A stretch of 64,000 nt of DNA from Oscillospiraceae bacterium (GTDB lineage Bacteria > Bacillota > Clostridia > Oscillospirales > CAG-272): assembly GCA_015064385.1 (NCBI GenBank), contig SVSI01000001.1, positions 1-64,000 on the forward strand. Direction: 5' to 3'. The notes under the pieces were generated by a model. That model was not told where the DNA came from, made no database searches, and worked only from the letters and a program-made list of their open reading frames with translations. Below, piece after piece: positions 41,183-49,674 of the stretch (the first letter of the stretch is position 1; every line of letters starts with the position of its first letter). The translations under genes and the position numbers were made by a program.

Positions 41183-41923
41183 ATGGAATTTAACGCAAAA
41201 AAGGTGCTTGACGATATAACTCTCTGGATAAGAGAGTGGTTTGACCAAAACGGAAAGGGATGCAGCGCAGTACTCGGAATTTCGGGCGGAAAGGACTCGT
41301 CGGTTGCGGCGGCTCTTTGCGTACGCGCGCTCGGAAAAGACAGAGTTATCGGCGTTCTTATGCCCAACGGCGAGCAGAGCGATATTGACGTCGCCCGCGA
41401 TCTCGTTTCCTTTCTCGGGATCGAGAGCTACGAAATCGATATAAAAGAGGGCTACGACGCTCTTATGAAAACCATCGTCGGCGAGATCGGCGAGATCTCA
41501 AATCAGACGAGAATAAATCTTGCACCGAGAGTGCGTATGTCGGTGCTCTACGCCGTTTCGCAGTCGAGAAACGGAAGAGTTGTGAACACCTGCAATCTGT
41601 CAGAGGACTACGTCGGATATTCGACGAGATACGGCGATGCGGCGGGAGATTTCAGTCCGCTTGCAAACCTTACGGTTGCCGAGGTGGTCGCACTCGGAGT
41701 CGAGGCGGGACTGCCCGACTATATCGTTAAAAAGGTGCCGTCCGACGGACTTTGCGGCAAGACCGACGAGGATAATCTCGGATTTACCTACGCTATGCTC
41801 GATAAATATATCCGCACGGGAATCTGCGACGATCCTGCCAAAAAGGAGCGCATCGACTATCTGCACAGGATCAACGAGTTTAAGTTAAAGCCGATGCCGT
41901 CTTTTCCTTATAAACCCGAATAA
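41183..41923 (+). CDS. nadE: Ammonia-dependent NAD+ synthetase
   Basis: 246 residues, the size of the NH3-dependent form without a glutaminase domain. PP-loop LGISGGKDSSVAAAL, TCNLSEDYVGYSTRYGDAAGDF (the substrate-binding stretch) and the lid region KVPSDGLCGKTDEDNLGF are conserved. It amidates deamido-NAD, the last step to NAD. GAAAGGA is about 10 bases upstream. Monocistronic between a promoter and terminator. Confidence 0.96.
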   Translation: MEFNAKKVLDDITLWIREWFDQNGKGCSAVLGISGGKDSSVAAALCVRALGKDRVIGVLMPNGEQSDIDVARDLVSFLGIESYEIDIKEGYDALMKTIVGEIGEISNQTRINLAPRVRMSVLYAVSQSRNGRVVNTCNLSEDYVGYSTRYGDAAGDFSPLANLTVAEVVALGVEAGLPDYIVKKVPSDGLCGKTDEDNLGFTYAMLDKYIRTGICDDPAKKERIDYLHRINEFKLKPMPSFPYKPE

Positions 41924-41931
41924 AAATAGTA

Positions 41932-41957
41932 AAAACGCCCGCGTTTGCGGGCGTTTT
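41932..41957. terminator. Bidirectional terminator between nadE and the epimerase
   Basis: Stem AAAAACGCCCGCG / CGCGGGCGTTTTT-type hairpin with short loop. Confidence 0.9.
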
Positions 41958-41959
41958 TG

Positions 41960-42883
41960 TTAGCTTTTGATCGAAAATCTCGTTGAGAGAGACACCGTCT
42001 CGCTCGGCTTTACGATAACAAGTCCGTTTTCCTCGGCGCTCTTTTCAAGGTGGAAGCAGTCGATAGCGCAGGTCTGCGGCTCGATAACAACGAAATCTGC
42101 CCCGTCTCTGCGCCAGAGCATACGGTACCTATATGTGCCGTCGCCCTCGTAAATCAGCGACGTTTTTGACTTTGCGTCGTATATTTCGGCGCTCGGAGCG
42201 CTGATCTCGTAGAGTGCGGAAACGCTTTGCGCGCTTATTTTATAAGAGCCGTCGCACAGAGCTCTGTCACGCTCTCGTCCGTACTCGTACTCGAGAGTCG
42301 GAAGATAATTTTCGTCGCGGAGCTGTTCGCGCACGACGGGGAGCTTCAGCGTGCAGTTATAGGCACTGCTACCGATCGAAAACGGAACGTTCAGCGTGGT
42401 GTGGAATGCGAGCATAAAAGGCATATTTTCGCGTGAGAGATTTGTTACCCTTACCGTTTCACGGAGTCCGTTTTCGTTTAACTCGTACGTTCTCTCTATT
42501 TCAAAATCGTGCGGAAAGCCGAGATATTCACCCGATTTTGCCTCAAAAACGAAGGAAACACGGTCGTTTTTGAGATCTTTTACCTCGAAGGGAGTTTTGT
42601 AAAGCGCGCCGTGTATGTGGCAGGAGGTGGACGGCTCGTTTATCGGGAAGGAGTATTTTCTTCCTTCGAACGTAAATTCTCCGCCACGGATACGGTTGCA
42701 CGGAAAGAGTATCGGATTTCCGAAAAGATATATTTCGCCAAAAAGCTCGTCTTCGTCTTTTGGGGTGCGAAGAAGCTCGCTTTGTGTGGGTGCGTGGTAA
42801 AGGCGGTAGCAGTTTCCGCCGAGATCGCTTCGAAAGTACGCCTCGTAGCCGTGAGACGATATTTTAATATCGGTTTTGATCAT
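41960..42883 (-). CDS. Aldose 1-epimerase-family protein
   Basis: 307 residues. Galactose mutarotase-like fold: LFPCNRIRGGEFTFEGRKYS (substrate Arg region), the catalytic His pair represented by CHIHGALYK and AFHTTLNVPF, and the base-like Glu in VIEPQTCAIDCFH. It would interconvert the alpha and beta anomers of an aldose. It lies 12 bases after an AraC gene on the same strand, so expression is probably sugar-controlled. Confidence 0.87.
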   Translation of the reverse strand: MIKTDIKISSHGYEAYFRSDLGGNCYRLYHAPTQSELLRTPKDEDELFGEIYLFGNPILFPCNRIRGGEFTFEGRKYSFPINEPSTSCHIHGALYKTPFEVKDLKNDRVSFVFEAKSGEYLGFPHDFEIERTYELNENGLRETVRVTNLSRENMPFMLAFHTTLNVPFSIGSSAYNCTLKLPVVREQLRDENYLPTLEYEYGRERDRALCDGSYKISAQSVSALYEISAPSAEIYDAKSKTSLIYEGDGTYRYRMLWRRDGADFVVIEPQTCAIDCFHLEKSAEENGLVIVKPSETVSLSTRFSIKS

Positions 42884-42895
42884 TTTGCTTTCTCC

Positions 42896-43705
42896 TTACA
42901 TTTCTGCCGCGGTGCTTCGGTATCTGCGCGGCGAGTGACCGGTTATTTTTTTGAAAACCCTGCGAAAATAAGCCGACGACTCAAATCCGACGGTCTCGGA
43001 TATCTCCTCAACCGACAGCCCCTCGCCGTTCATAAGTAAAATTATCGCCTGTGACACCCTGTAATTGTTCACGTAGTCGATGGGGGTTACTCCGAGCGCC
43101 CTTTTGAAATACGGAAAGAAACGCGAAACGCTCATTTGGGACGCCTGCGCGAGGGCTTCTACCGAGATCTTTTCTCTGTAATTTTTCTCAATATATTCCA
43201 TCGCCCTTTCAAGACGGGAGTCTGTCGGCAGCGCCTCTTTTTTTGAGAGCTGTGGGAGCATCTGCGAGAGAAGTGCGTAAAAATCTCCGAGAAAAGTCAG
43301 CTTTTCTATGTCGTTTGCCCGCGAAAACGCGAGCATTTTCAGAAAAATATCTTTCGTTTTTTTAATATCGTTAAGCTTTACACTGCAAAAACGGTATCTG
43401 TTTTTCTGCGGAAAAATATCCGAGCACTCGAACACGAAATGCATACTGACGTAGTGCGAGGCGCCATCGTCTTCCCAGCGAGCCACGTATCGCGAGCCCA
43501 TCGGAACGAAGATGATATCCCCGGAGCTTACCGTAACGCTTTCGCCGTTTTCCGAATCGGTGAAAACTCCCTTCCCCTCAAGGACAAAACCCATGCAGTA
43601 GTGCGGACGCGGGCAAAGAGATGCGTCAAAGACGTAGCCCTTGCCGTGAATATAATTTTCGCATTTGAAGAAAACAAGACCGGACGCATCCGTGAAAGAA
43701 CTCAT
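42896..43705 (-). CDS. AraC-family regulator upstream of the aldose epimerase
   Basis: 269 residues. N-terminal cupin sensor (GDIIFVPMGSRYVARW), C-terminal double HTH (ISVEALAQASQMSVSRFFPYF and VEEISETVGFESSAYFRRVF, then GHSPRRYR). Co-directional with the epimerase gene and with its own promoter at 43754. Confidence 0.9.
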   Translation of the reverse strand: MSSFTDASGLVFFKCENYIHGKGYVFDASLCPRPHYCMGFVLEGKGVFTDSENGESVTVSSGDIIFVPMGSRYVARWEDDGASHYVSMHFVFECSDIFPQKNRYRFCSVKLNDIKKTKDIFLKMLAFSRANDIEKLTFLGDFYALLSQMLPQLSKKEALPTDSRLERAMEYIEKNYREKISVEALAQASQMSVSRFFPYFKRALGVTPIDYVNNYRVSQAIILLMNGEGLSVEEISETVGFESSAYFRRVFKKITGHSPRRYRSTAAEM

Positions 43706-43753
43706 TTTTATTCTCCTGATCTTAAAAATGATAGAATAGTTTCGTTTTTTGAT

Positions 43754-43781
43754 ATTATAGCATATATCTTGAAAATGTCAA
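43754..43781 (-). promoter_or_regulatory. Promoter of the AraC-epimerase operon
   Basis: Minus strand: -35 TTGACA (43776-43781), 16-bp spacer, extended -10 TGC-TATAAT (43754-43759). Confidence 0.8.
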
Positions 43782-43827
43782 TGGTGCTAAAATTATAGTG
43801 TGAAAAAATATAAAGAAGGAGCTTATT

Positions 43828-44817
43828 ATGAAAGCAATACTTATAAACGAAGACAAAAGTCTCGCGTTCAGAGAGGTCGAGTGTCCTGAACTTCGCGACG
43901 GCGAAATAAAAATAAAGGTCTCTTGCGCGGCGGTCAACCGTGCGGATCTTCTTCAAAGAGAGGGCAGCTATCCTCCGCCTCCCGGATGCCCCGAATGGCC
44001 CGGACTTGAGGTTTCGGGAGAGGTCTGCGAGCTTTCCGAAAAAGCCGCAAGAGACGGAAAATGGAAGATAGGAGATAAGGTGTGCGCGTTGCTCGGAGGC
44101 GGCGGATATGCAGAGTACGTCTGTGTGCCGCAGGAGATGGTAATGCCCATCCCCGCAGGGATTTCGATGATCGAGGCGGCGGCCCTTCCCGAAGCGTTCG
44201 CAACTGCTTATCTCAATCTCTTTATCGAAGGCGGAGCAAAAGCGGGTGACAATTTGCTTATGCACGCGGGTGCAAGCGGACTTGCGAGTGTGATAATCCC
44301 GATGGCGAAAGCGTTCGGACTGAGAGTTATAACGACGGTCAGAAGCTCCGAGCTTGCCGAAAAGATCACCCATCTCGGCGCCGATATTATAGTTGATACT
44401 TCAAAGGAAGATATATCCGAGGTGTTAAAGCGCGAAGCAGAGGCGGGCAGAGCAATAAATATTGCCATAGACTGTCTCGGAGGGCAGGAGGTTGGCAAGT
44501 GCTTTCCCTACGTTGCATACGGTTGCCGTTGGATAATGATAGCGACGCTTGCGGGTGATATATCAAGCGTTAATATGCGTACTATGTACGTTAAAAACAT
44601 TCGTCTTATCGGAAGCACGCTTCGCAGTAAAACTCCCGAGGTCAAGGGGGAAATACTCTCATCGCTCGTGAGCGACGTCTGGGAAAAGGTAACTTCCGGA
44701 GAGATCCGCCCGACGATCTACGCCACACTGCCGCTTAGTGAGGCAGAAAGGGCGCACGATATGCTGTATTCGGGAAATAGCACCGGTAAGGTGGTTCTTA
44801 CAGTAGAGGAGGCATAA
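43828..44817 (+). CDS. Zinc-free MDR-family NAD(P)H:quinone oxidoreductase
   Basis: 329 residues. Medium-chain dehydrogenase/reductase fold of the zeta-crystallin/PIG3 type: VNRADLLQREGSYPPPPGCPEWPGLEVSG at the N-terminus, ALPEAFATAYLNLF, and the nucleotide loop MHAGASGLASVIIPMAK. The zinc-binding Cys set of alcohol dehydrogenases is missing. It probably reduces quinones or enones with NADPH. It lies 3 bases before the dehydroquinase-like gene, so the two are co-translated. Confidence 0.88.
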   Translation: MKAILINEDKSLAFREVECPELRDGEIKIKVSCAAVNRADLLQREGSYPPPPGCPEWPGLEVSGEVCELSEKAARDGKWKIGDKVCALLGGGGYAEYVCVPQEMVMPIPAGISMIEAAALPEAFATAYLNLFIEGGAKAGDNLLMHAGASGLASVIIPMAKAFGLRVITTVRSSELAEKITHLGADIIVDTSKEDISEVLKREAEAGRAINIAIDCLGGQEVGKCFPYVAYGCRWIMIATLAGDISSVNMRTMYVKNIRLIGSTLRSKTPEVKGEILSSLVSDVWEKVTSGEIRPTIYATLPLSEAERAHDMLYSGNSTGKVVLTVEEA

Positions 44818-44820
44818 CGA

Positions 44821-45588
44821 ATGAAACCCACTTTTTTGAACCGCAGTGAGCCGCTTATGACGGCAATGATACTTGAAAAAGACAAGGAAAAGATCCTTTA
44901 TTATATGGATCGCGCAATAAAAAACGGCGCGGACGCGCTCGGACTGCAGTTTTGCTATCTTGACAAGGCTTGCCATAACGAAAAGGATATTACAGATATT
45001 CTTTCGGCATCAAACGGACTTCCGACCTACGTTACCTACTACCGCAGTCACGAAAATCAGGGTAAGAGTGAGGACGAAATCGGGGAGGGGCTCGTAAAGC
45101 TTACAAGGTGCGGAGCAACGCTTTGCGACGTTGTGGGAGATCTTTATCAGTGTGGTGCTCCCGATCAGATGGCAAACGATGAGAGCGCGATCAAAAAGCA
45201 GATGGAGCTTATTGACAAGATCCACGAAAACGGAGCAGAGGTGCTTATGTCCGCGCACGTTTTGAAATTCACGAGTGCGGAAAGAGTTCTTGAAATAGCG
45301 CTCGAGCAGAAGCGTCGCGGTGCAGACGTCTGTAAGATAGTTACGGGTGCAAACGATCACACCGACGAGGTCGAAAATCTCCGAATTGTAACCCTGCTCA
45401 AAAAGGAGCTTGGAATTCCTTTTCTCTATCTTTCGGGCGGAGAGTGTAGACTGCTTCGCAGAATAGGGCCTATGCTCGGATCGTGTATGTGGCTCTGTGT
45501 TGACGAGCGTAACGAAAACTCGGCACCGCCGCAGCCTGATCTTTCGCAGATAAAGGCGATCAAAAAGAGCTTTAATTATTTCAGATAA
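44821..45588 (+). CDS. Type I 3-dehydroquinate dehydratase-like protein
   Basis: 255 residues with a TIM-barrel arrangement matching type I dehydroquinase (AroD). The catalytic His (SAH, residue 146), Schiff-base Lys (CKIV, residue 172) and Arg near 210-214 line up with His143, Lys170 and Arg213 of E. coli AroD. The N-terminal substrate motif (Glu-x-Arg-x-Asp in AroD) is replaced by LQFCYLD, so the substrate may differ. No other shikimate genes are near; the partner is a quinone oxidoreductase. AGGAGG overlaps the upstream stop. A related Schiff-base aldolase or dehydratase is the main alternative. Confidence 0.7.
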   Translation: MKPTFLNRSEPLMTAMILEKDKEKILYYMDRAIKNGADALGLQFCYLDKACHNEKDITDILSASNGLPTYVTYYRSHENQGKSEDEIGEGLVKLTRCGATLCDVVGDLYQCGAPDQMANDESAIKKQMELIDKIHENGAEVLMSAHVLKFTSAERVLEIALEQKRRGADVCKIVTGANDHTDEVENLRIVTLLKKELGIPFLYLSGGECRLLRRIGPMLGSCMWLCVDERNENSAPPQPDLSQIKAIKKSFNYFR

Positions 45589-45591
45589 TAA

Positions 45592-45617
45592 AAACGGCGG
45601 TCGTAAGATCGCCGTTT
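45592..45617. terminator. Terminator after the dehydroquinase-like gene
   Basis: AAAACGGCG...CGCCGTTTT hairpin with TAT tail. Confidence 0.82.
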
Positions 45618-45625
45618 TATAATGG

Positions 45626-45654
45626 TTGAAATTTTCGATATTATATGCTATAAT
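45626..45654 (+). promoter_or_regulatory. Promoter of the tandem MgtC genes
   Basis: -35 TTGAAA (45626-45631), 17-bp spacer, extended -10 TGC-TATAAT (45649-45654). Confidence 0.75.
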
Positions 45655-45720
45655 GGTAATATAAAGGGAAAAAGACGCATAAATATAGTCAAATAACTTA
45701 AAAAAGGGGGGGATGCTACC

Positions 45721-46410
45721 GTGAAAGAATTTTTCGAAATGCTTTCCGAATACAACGCTGTAAGCGCCATAGTACGTCTGACGCTCGCCATCGTATGCGG
45801 AGGAATAATCGGTATTGATAGAGGCAGAAAGCGCCGTCCTGCGGGATTTCGTACCCACATGATAGTCTGTCTCGGCGCCACTCTCACAATGCTTATCAGT
45901 CAGCATCTTATAACAAGCGGATATATTACCGACGTTTCGCGTCTCGGCGCACAGGTGGTCAGCGGCATCGGTTTTCTCGGCGCGGGAACTATAATCGTAA
46001 CGGGCAGACAGAAGATCAAAGGACTTACCACAGCGGCGGGACTTTGGGCGTCCGCTTGTATGGGACTTGCCATCGGTGCGGGATTTTACATAGGTGCGGT
46101 CGTCGGATTTTTGTTTATGATCCTTGCCATGACCGTTTTCTCTAAAATAGAGTCAAAGCTCGTTTTGGTGGCGAGAAATATGAATATTTACGTTGAATAC
46201 ACCTCGGGCTCGGACGTTGGAAAGATGATAGACGCCCTCAAGGGACTCGGAGTCAAGATATACGACATAGAGGTAAACAGGGGCAAAAACGCAGATTCTC
46301 CCTATCCGGGATGCGTTATCTCGGTGCGTATTCCGAGATCGCTTGCACACTCGTCCGTAATGGCAGAGCTGGTATCACTCGACGGTGTTCGCACCGTGGA
46401 AGAGATATAA
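45721..46410 (+). CDS. MgtC/SapB-family membrane protein, copy 1
   Basis: 229 residues from GTG 45721 (AGGGGGG upstream). Five hydrophobic segments carrying the MgtC core: GGIIGIDRGRKRRPAGFRTHMIV, QVVSGIGFLGAGTII and GLTTAAGLWASA. An ACT-like soluble tail (about 150-229) follows. MgtC proteins affect magnesium-limited growth and membrane potential. The next gene, 10 bases on, is a paralogue. Confidence 0.9.
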   Translation: MKEFFEMLSEYNAVSAIVRLTLAIVCGGIIGIDRGRKRRPAGFRTHMIVCLGATLTMLISQHLITSGYITDVSRLGAQVVSGIGFLGAGTIIVTGRQKIKGLTTAAGLWASACMGLAIGAGFYIGAVVGFLFMILAMTVFSKIESKLVLVARNMNIYVEYTSGSDVGKMIDALKGLGVKIYDIEVNRGKNADSPYPGCVISVRIPRSLAHSSVMAELVSLDGVRTVEEI

Positions 46411-46420
46411 GGAGGCGTCT

Positions 46421-47101
46421 ATGGAAAAATTCCTTGAAACGATCTACTCCTTTAACGAAATCAGTATGGTTCTCCGCCTCGCTCTTGCAGTCATTTGTGC
46501 GGGCATTGTCGGAATCGAGCGCGAGCAGAAGCGCCGCGCGGCGGGATTCAGAACGCATATTCTTATAGCTATGGGTGCGGCAATGACCGCTCTTCTCGGA
46601 CAGTTTCTTGCACAGACCTCTCTGACCGATCCTCTGCGTATCGGCGCGCAGGTGGTCAGCGGAATGGGTTTTATAGGCGCAGGAACGATAATCGTGACAA
46701 GACGTAAAGAGGCAAAGGGACTCACCACGGCGGCGAGTCTTTGGACTACCGCAATAATAGGTCTCGCCGCGGGCGCGGGATGCTATATCGAGGTGCTTTT
46801 CTGCACGTTTATGATAATTCTTGCGCAGTTAGTCTTTTCCAAGGCGGAATATTATCTCATAGCAAGCTCGAAAATAATGAACGTTTACGTTGATTTTTCG
46901 GACAAAAAGGAAATATATGCAATAAACGAGAAGATAAGCGAAAAAAAGATCGAGGTGCTAAACACCGAGATCAATAAAAGCCCAGACGACGATGGGATAA
47001 GCGCGGTGTTCACCCTAAAATTCCCCGCAAGGATCGACCAGGAAGAAATCCTTCGCGATATAGCCGACCTTGAAAGCGTAAGAAGAGTAGAAGGACTTTA
47101 A
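46421..47101 (+). CDS. MgtC/SapB-family membrane protein, copy 2
   Basis: 226 residues from ATG 46421, with AAGGAGG eight bases upstream. Same architecture as copy 1, with GIVGIEREQKRRAAGFRTH, QVVSGMGFIGAGTIIVTRR and GLTTAASLWTTA, then a soluble tail that is less alike. A tandem duplication, clearly old given the divergence. Both end at the terminator at 47103. Confidence 0.9.
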   Translation: MEKFLETIYSFNEISMVLRLALAVICAGIVGIEREQKRRAAGFRTHILIAMGAAMTALLGQFLAQTSLTDPLRIGAQVVSGMGFIGAGTIIVTRRKEAKGLTTAASLWTTAIIGLAAGAGCYIEVLFCTFMIILAQLVFSKAEYYLIASSKIMNVYVDFSDKKEIYAINEKISEKKIEVLNTEINKSPDDDGISAVFTLKFPARIDQEEILRDIADLESVRRVEGL

Positions 47102-47102
47102 A

Positions 47103-47130
47103 AAAACAGACCGAAAGGTCTGTTTTTTTT
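47103..47130. terminator. Terminator after the MgtC pair
   Basis: AAAACAGACC-gaaa-GGTCTGTTTT followed by T8. Confidence 0.92.
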
Positions 47131-47155
47131 AGTAGGAAGTTTTCTTGACATTGTC

Positions 47156-47914
47156 CTAATTCACGTGCACTTTTCTGTACTCGCTCGGGGTTTTTCCCGA
47201 AAGCTCTTTAAAGATGATGTTGAAGCTTCTCACACTCGGAAATCCGCTTGCAAAAGCAACGCTGGTTATACTTTGATCGGTAGTTTCGAGGAGCTTGCGG
47301 GCTTTTGAAAAGCGGTAGATGTTCAGATATTTTTTTAGTCCGACTCCAAAGCTCTTGTGAAACAGATCGCTGAAATAATGCTCCTCGTAACCGAGTGCCT
47401 CGGAAACGTCCTTCCGCCTGAAATCGTGAGAGAAGTTTTCGGAGATATAGGCGTTGACAGCGATCACAAAAGAGCTTCGGTTGGAGGGTGTGTCATCCGC
47501 TCCCGCAGTTTCCGCCTCCGAGCAGATTGCGTATAAAAGAGAGCGCAGAGTAAGTCGGGATGGTTTTAATGAGAATATCAGGTTTTCTTTCAAATATTCT
47601 AATGTTGTGCCCTTGACGGAAAATTTGTAAAAGCTGCCCGTATTGTTGAACTCGCTGACAAAATCGGGAGTAAAAATGGCGATAAAAAACTTAGTTCCCG
47701 CAGAGCTCTCGAGAGAGTGTGCCATACAAGGTGATATTAGCAGAAAATCATCGGTATTTACCGAGATGTTTATATTGTTTACAGTTGCCGTCAGTTCTCC
47801 GCTTATGACGTAGATCAGCTCAAAGCTGTTGTGAAAATGGCAATCCCAGCTCTGATGCTCGTATATTATACCGCTGAAATGGTGAGTTTTTGAGTTCTTG
47901 ATCTGATGAAACAT
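47156..47914 (-). CDS. AraC-family regulator of the glycan locus (left)
   Basis: 252 residues from ATG 47914 (AAGGTGTGAG upstream). N-terminal cupin sensor with WDCHFHNSFELIYVISGEL and a PCMAHSL strand; C-terminal HTH pair (RKDVSEALGYEEHYFSDLF and ITSVAFASGFPSVRSFNIIF, then SGKTPSEYRK). Divergent from the BNR lipoprotein gene with only about 95 bases between, so it most likely controls the glycosidase genes. Confidence 0.9.
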   Translation of the reverse strand: MFHQIKNSKTHHFSGIIYEHQSWDCHFHNSFELIYVISGELTATVNNINISVNTDDFLLISPCMAHSLESSAGTKFFIAIFTPDFVSEFNNTGSFYKFSVKGTTLEYLKENLIFSLKPSRLTLRSLLYAICSEAETAGADDTPSNRSSFVIAVNAYISENFSHDFRRKDVSEALGYEEHYFSDLFHKSFGVGLKKYLNIYRFSKARKLLETTDQSITSVAFASGFPSVRSFNIIFKELSGKTPSEYRKVHVN

Positions 47915-47941
47915 GATCTCACACCTTACTTTTTTTCTATA

Positions 47942-47970
47942 ATTGTATACCGAAAGAATAGATTTGTCAA
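47942..47970 (-). promoter_or_regulatory. Promoter of the left AraC gene
   Basis: Minus strand: -35 TTGACA (47965-47970), 17-bp spacer, -10 TACAAT (47942-47947). The plus-strand promoter for the divergent operon must overlap or lie close by but is not obvious. Confidence 0.7.
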
Positions 47971-48010
47971 GTGTATCGGGTGTAAAATGAAACAAAAGAG
48001 GAGGTGTATT

Positions 48011-49660
48011 ATGAAAAAAATAGTATCTTTTTTGTTCTTTTTTTCGCTACTTGCTTCTGTGCTGCTATCCTGTAAGAATGAAGAAAAAGGTATAGACGTG
48101 GATATTAGCGACTATACAATAGTGCGTCCTGAGGCATCCAATATTGACTTCTTGGATTTCCTCGTTCTTTTTAAGCGTGAGCTTTACAAAAATACGGGCG
48201 CAGAGTTGAGCATCGTTACCGATGAGAGCGAGACGAGTGCGTACGAGATCATTCTCGGAGACTCGAACAGAGCAGAAAGCGTGACGGCGCTTGATGAGAT
48301 TGACTCAATGGGCGAAGATGCCTATATTATTAAAAACGAAGGCGGAAAAATAGTGATCTGCGGAAAGAATGAGGACGCAACCGCCAGAGCAATGAAGGTG
48401 TTTATTATGAACTACGAAGAAATATTTGCCAAGGAAGGCTACTGCGAAAAAGGAAACGTCAATCTAAATTCCTTCTTCTTTGAGAACAGTCTGACCGAGT
48501 TTAGCATTGAGTTTACTACCGACCTTGCTATCCCCGAGAAAAAGGACCTCATTTTTTCTTATGAAACTATGATAGAGCTTGCTCACAACGGCGAAAGTAA
48601 CGGCACTCTGATCGCAACCTATGCGGGGCTTTTTGGGAGCTATCCGGGGTATCGCATTCACAAGAGTGTTGACGGCGGAAAAACCTGGACTCAGATATCC
48701 ACCGCAATAGATAATTACAGCTCGGAAAACACCAACAGAATAATCAAGCAGGACTGTGCTCTCCAGCCCTGTCTGTTTGAGCTGCCCTGCGATATGGGTG
48801 AGTTTAAGGAGGGAACGCTGTTTCTTGGGGCACTGACAAGAGGCAAAGACTACGTTACTCAGACTCAGGCGTCTGCCATTATGCTCTATTATAGCGAGGA
48901 TGTAGGAGAAACGTGGACCTGCTACCACACCCTTGCAAGTGGCGGAAGCGCAACCTCTAAGACAGGTGTGTGGGAGCCCTTCTTTATCTACGAAGAGGAA
49001 AGCGGACGAGTTTACTGCTTCTATTCGGACGAGTCGAATGCAACCGGAACCAAAAACGGATCCAAGGCGCAGGAGATCGTTTACAGATATACTACCGATA
49101 TGAAGAAATGGAGCAAACCGACGGCGGTAATTTCTTGCTCGGATAAAGAAAATATGCGTCCGGGTATGTGTTCTGTAACAAGGCTTGGTAACGGGAAATA
49201 TTATATGACCTATGAAATGGTCGGTATAGCGCACAATCCTGTGTACGCAAAGACTACCGCTTCGGGACGGCTTGACGATTGGGGCGATCCGTCGGACAGA
49301 GGTGAGCTCATTGAAACCGTCGATAAAAAGACTCTTGGCTCGGCTCCGTGGTGTGCCTGGAGTGCCTCGGGGGGAGAAAAAGGAGTTCTTGTTGTTACGG
49401 GACATCATATGGTAAACGGCAAGAGCGTGTCGGGAGCAAGCGATATGTTTATAAGCTTTGACTACGGAGAAACGTATATCGCAACGGAAAATCCGCTTCC
49501 CTATCTGCAAATAATGGACAGCGAGAGAAATAAGTGCGGATATAGCGCATACCTTGGATTTTCTAAGGATGGGCACACGCTTTATTATATGAACAGTGTA
49601 AATACCGACGAAACCAGAACACAGTCAAAGGTCGTTTTCGCACGTATAAAAATATGGTAA
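48011..49660 (+). CDS. BNR/Asp-box glycosidase-like lipoprotein (sialidase superfamily, GH93-like)
   Basis: 549 residues from ATG 48011 (GGAGGTG upstream). Lipoprotein signal with lipobox LLSC (Cys21). Residues about 30-150 resemble the alpha/beta domain found in front of GH20/GH67-type enzymes (EIILGDSNRAE). Then a six-bladed propeller with Asp boxes SVDGGKTWT and SEDVGETWT and the segment RPGMCSVTRLGNGKYYMTYE, which recalls exo-arabinanases of GH93 as well as sialidases. It would act on the cell surface, releasing sugars from a polysaccharide. First gene of a three-gene glycosidase group; the next gene starts 14 bases on. Confidence 0.72.
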   Translation: MKKIVSFLFFFSLLASVLLSCKNEEKGIDVDISDYTIVRPEASNIDFLDFLVLFKRELYKNTGAELSIVTDESETSAYEIILGDSNRAESVTALDEIDSMGEDAYIIKNEGGKIVICGKNEDATARAMKVFIMNYEEIFAKEGYCEKGNVNLNSFFFENSLTEFSIEFTTDLAIPEKKDLIFSYETMIELAHNGESNGTLIATYAGLFGSYPGYRIHKSVDGGKTWTQISTAIDNYSSENTNRIIKQDCALQPCLFELPCDMGEFKEGTLFLGALTRGKDYVTQTQASAIMLYYSEDVGETWTCYHTLASGGSATSKTGVWEPFFIYEEESGRVYCFYSDESNATGTKNGSKAQEIVYRYTTDMKKWSKPTAVISCSDKENMRPGMCSVTRLGNGKYYMTYEMVGIAHNPVYAKTTASGRLDDWGDPSDRGELIETVDKKTLGSAPWCAWSASGGEKGVLVVTGHHMVNGKSVSGASDMFISFDYGETYIATENPLPYLQIMDSERNKCGYSAYLGFSKDGHTLYYMNSVNTDETRTQSKVVFARIKIW

Positions 49661-49674
49661 GTAAGGAGAAGATT

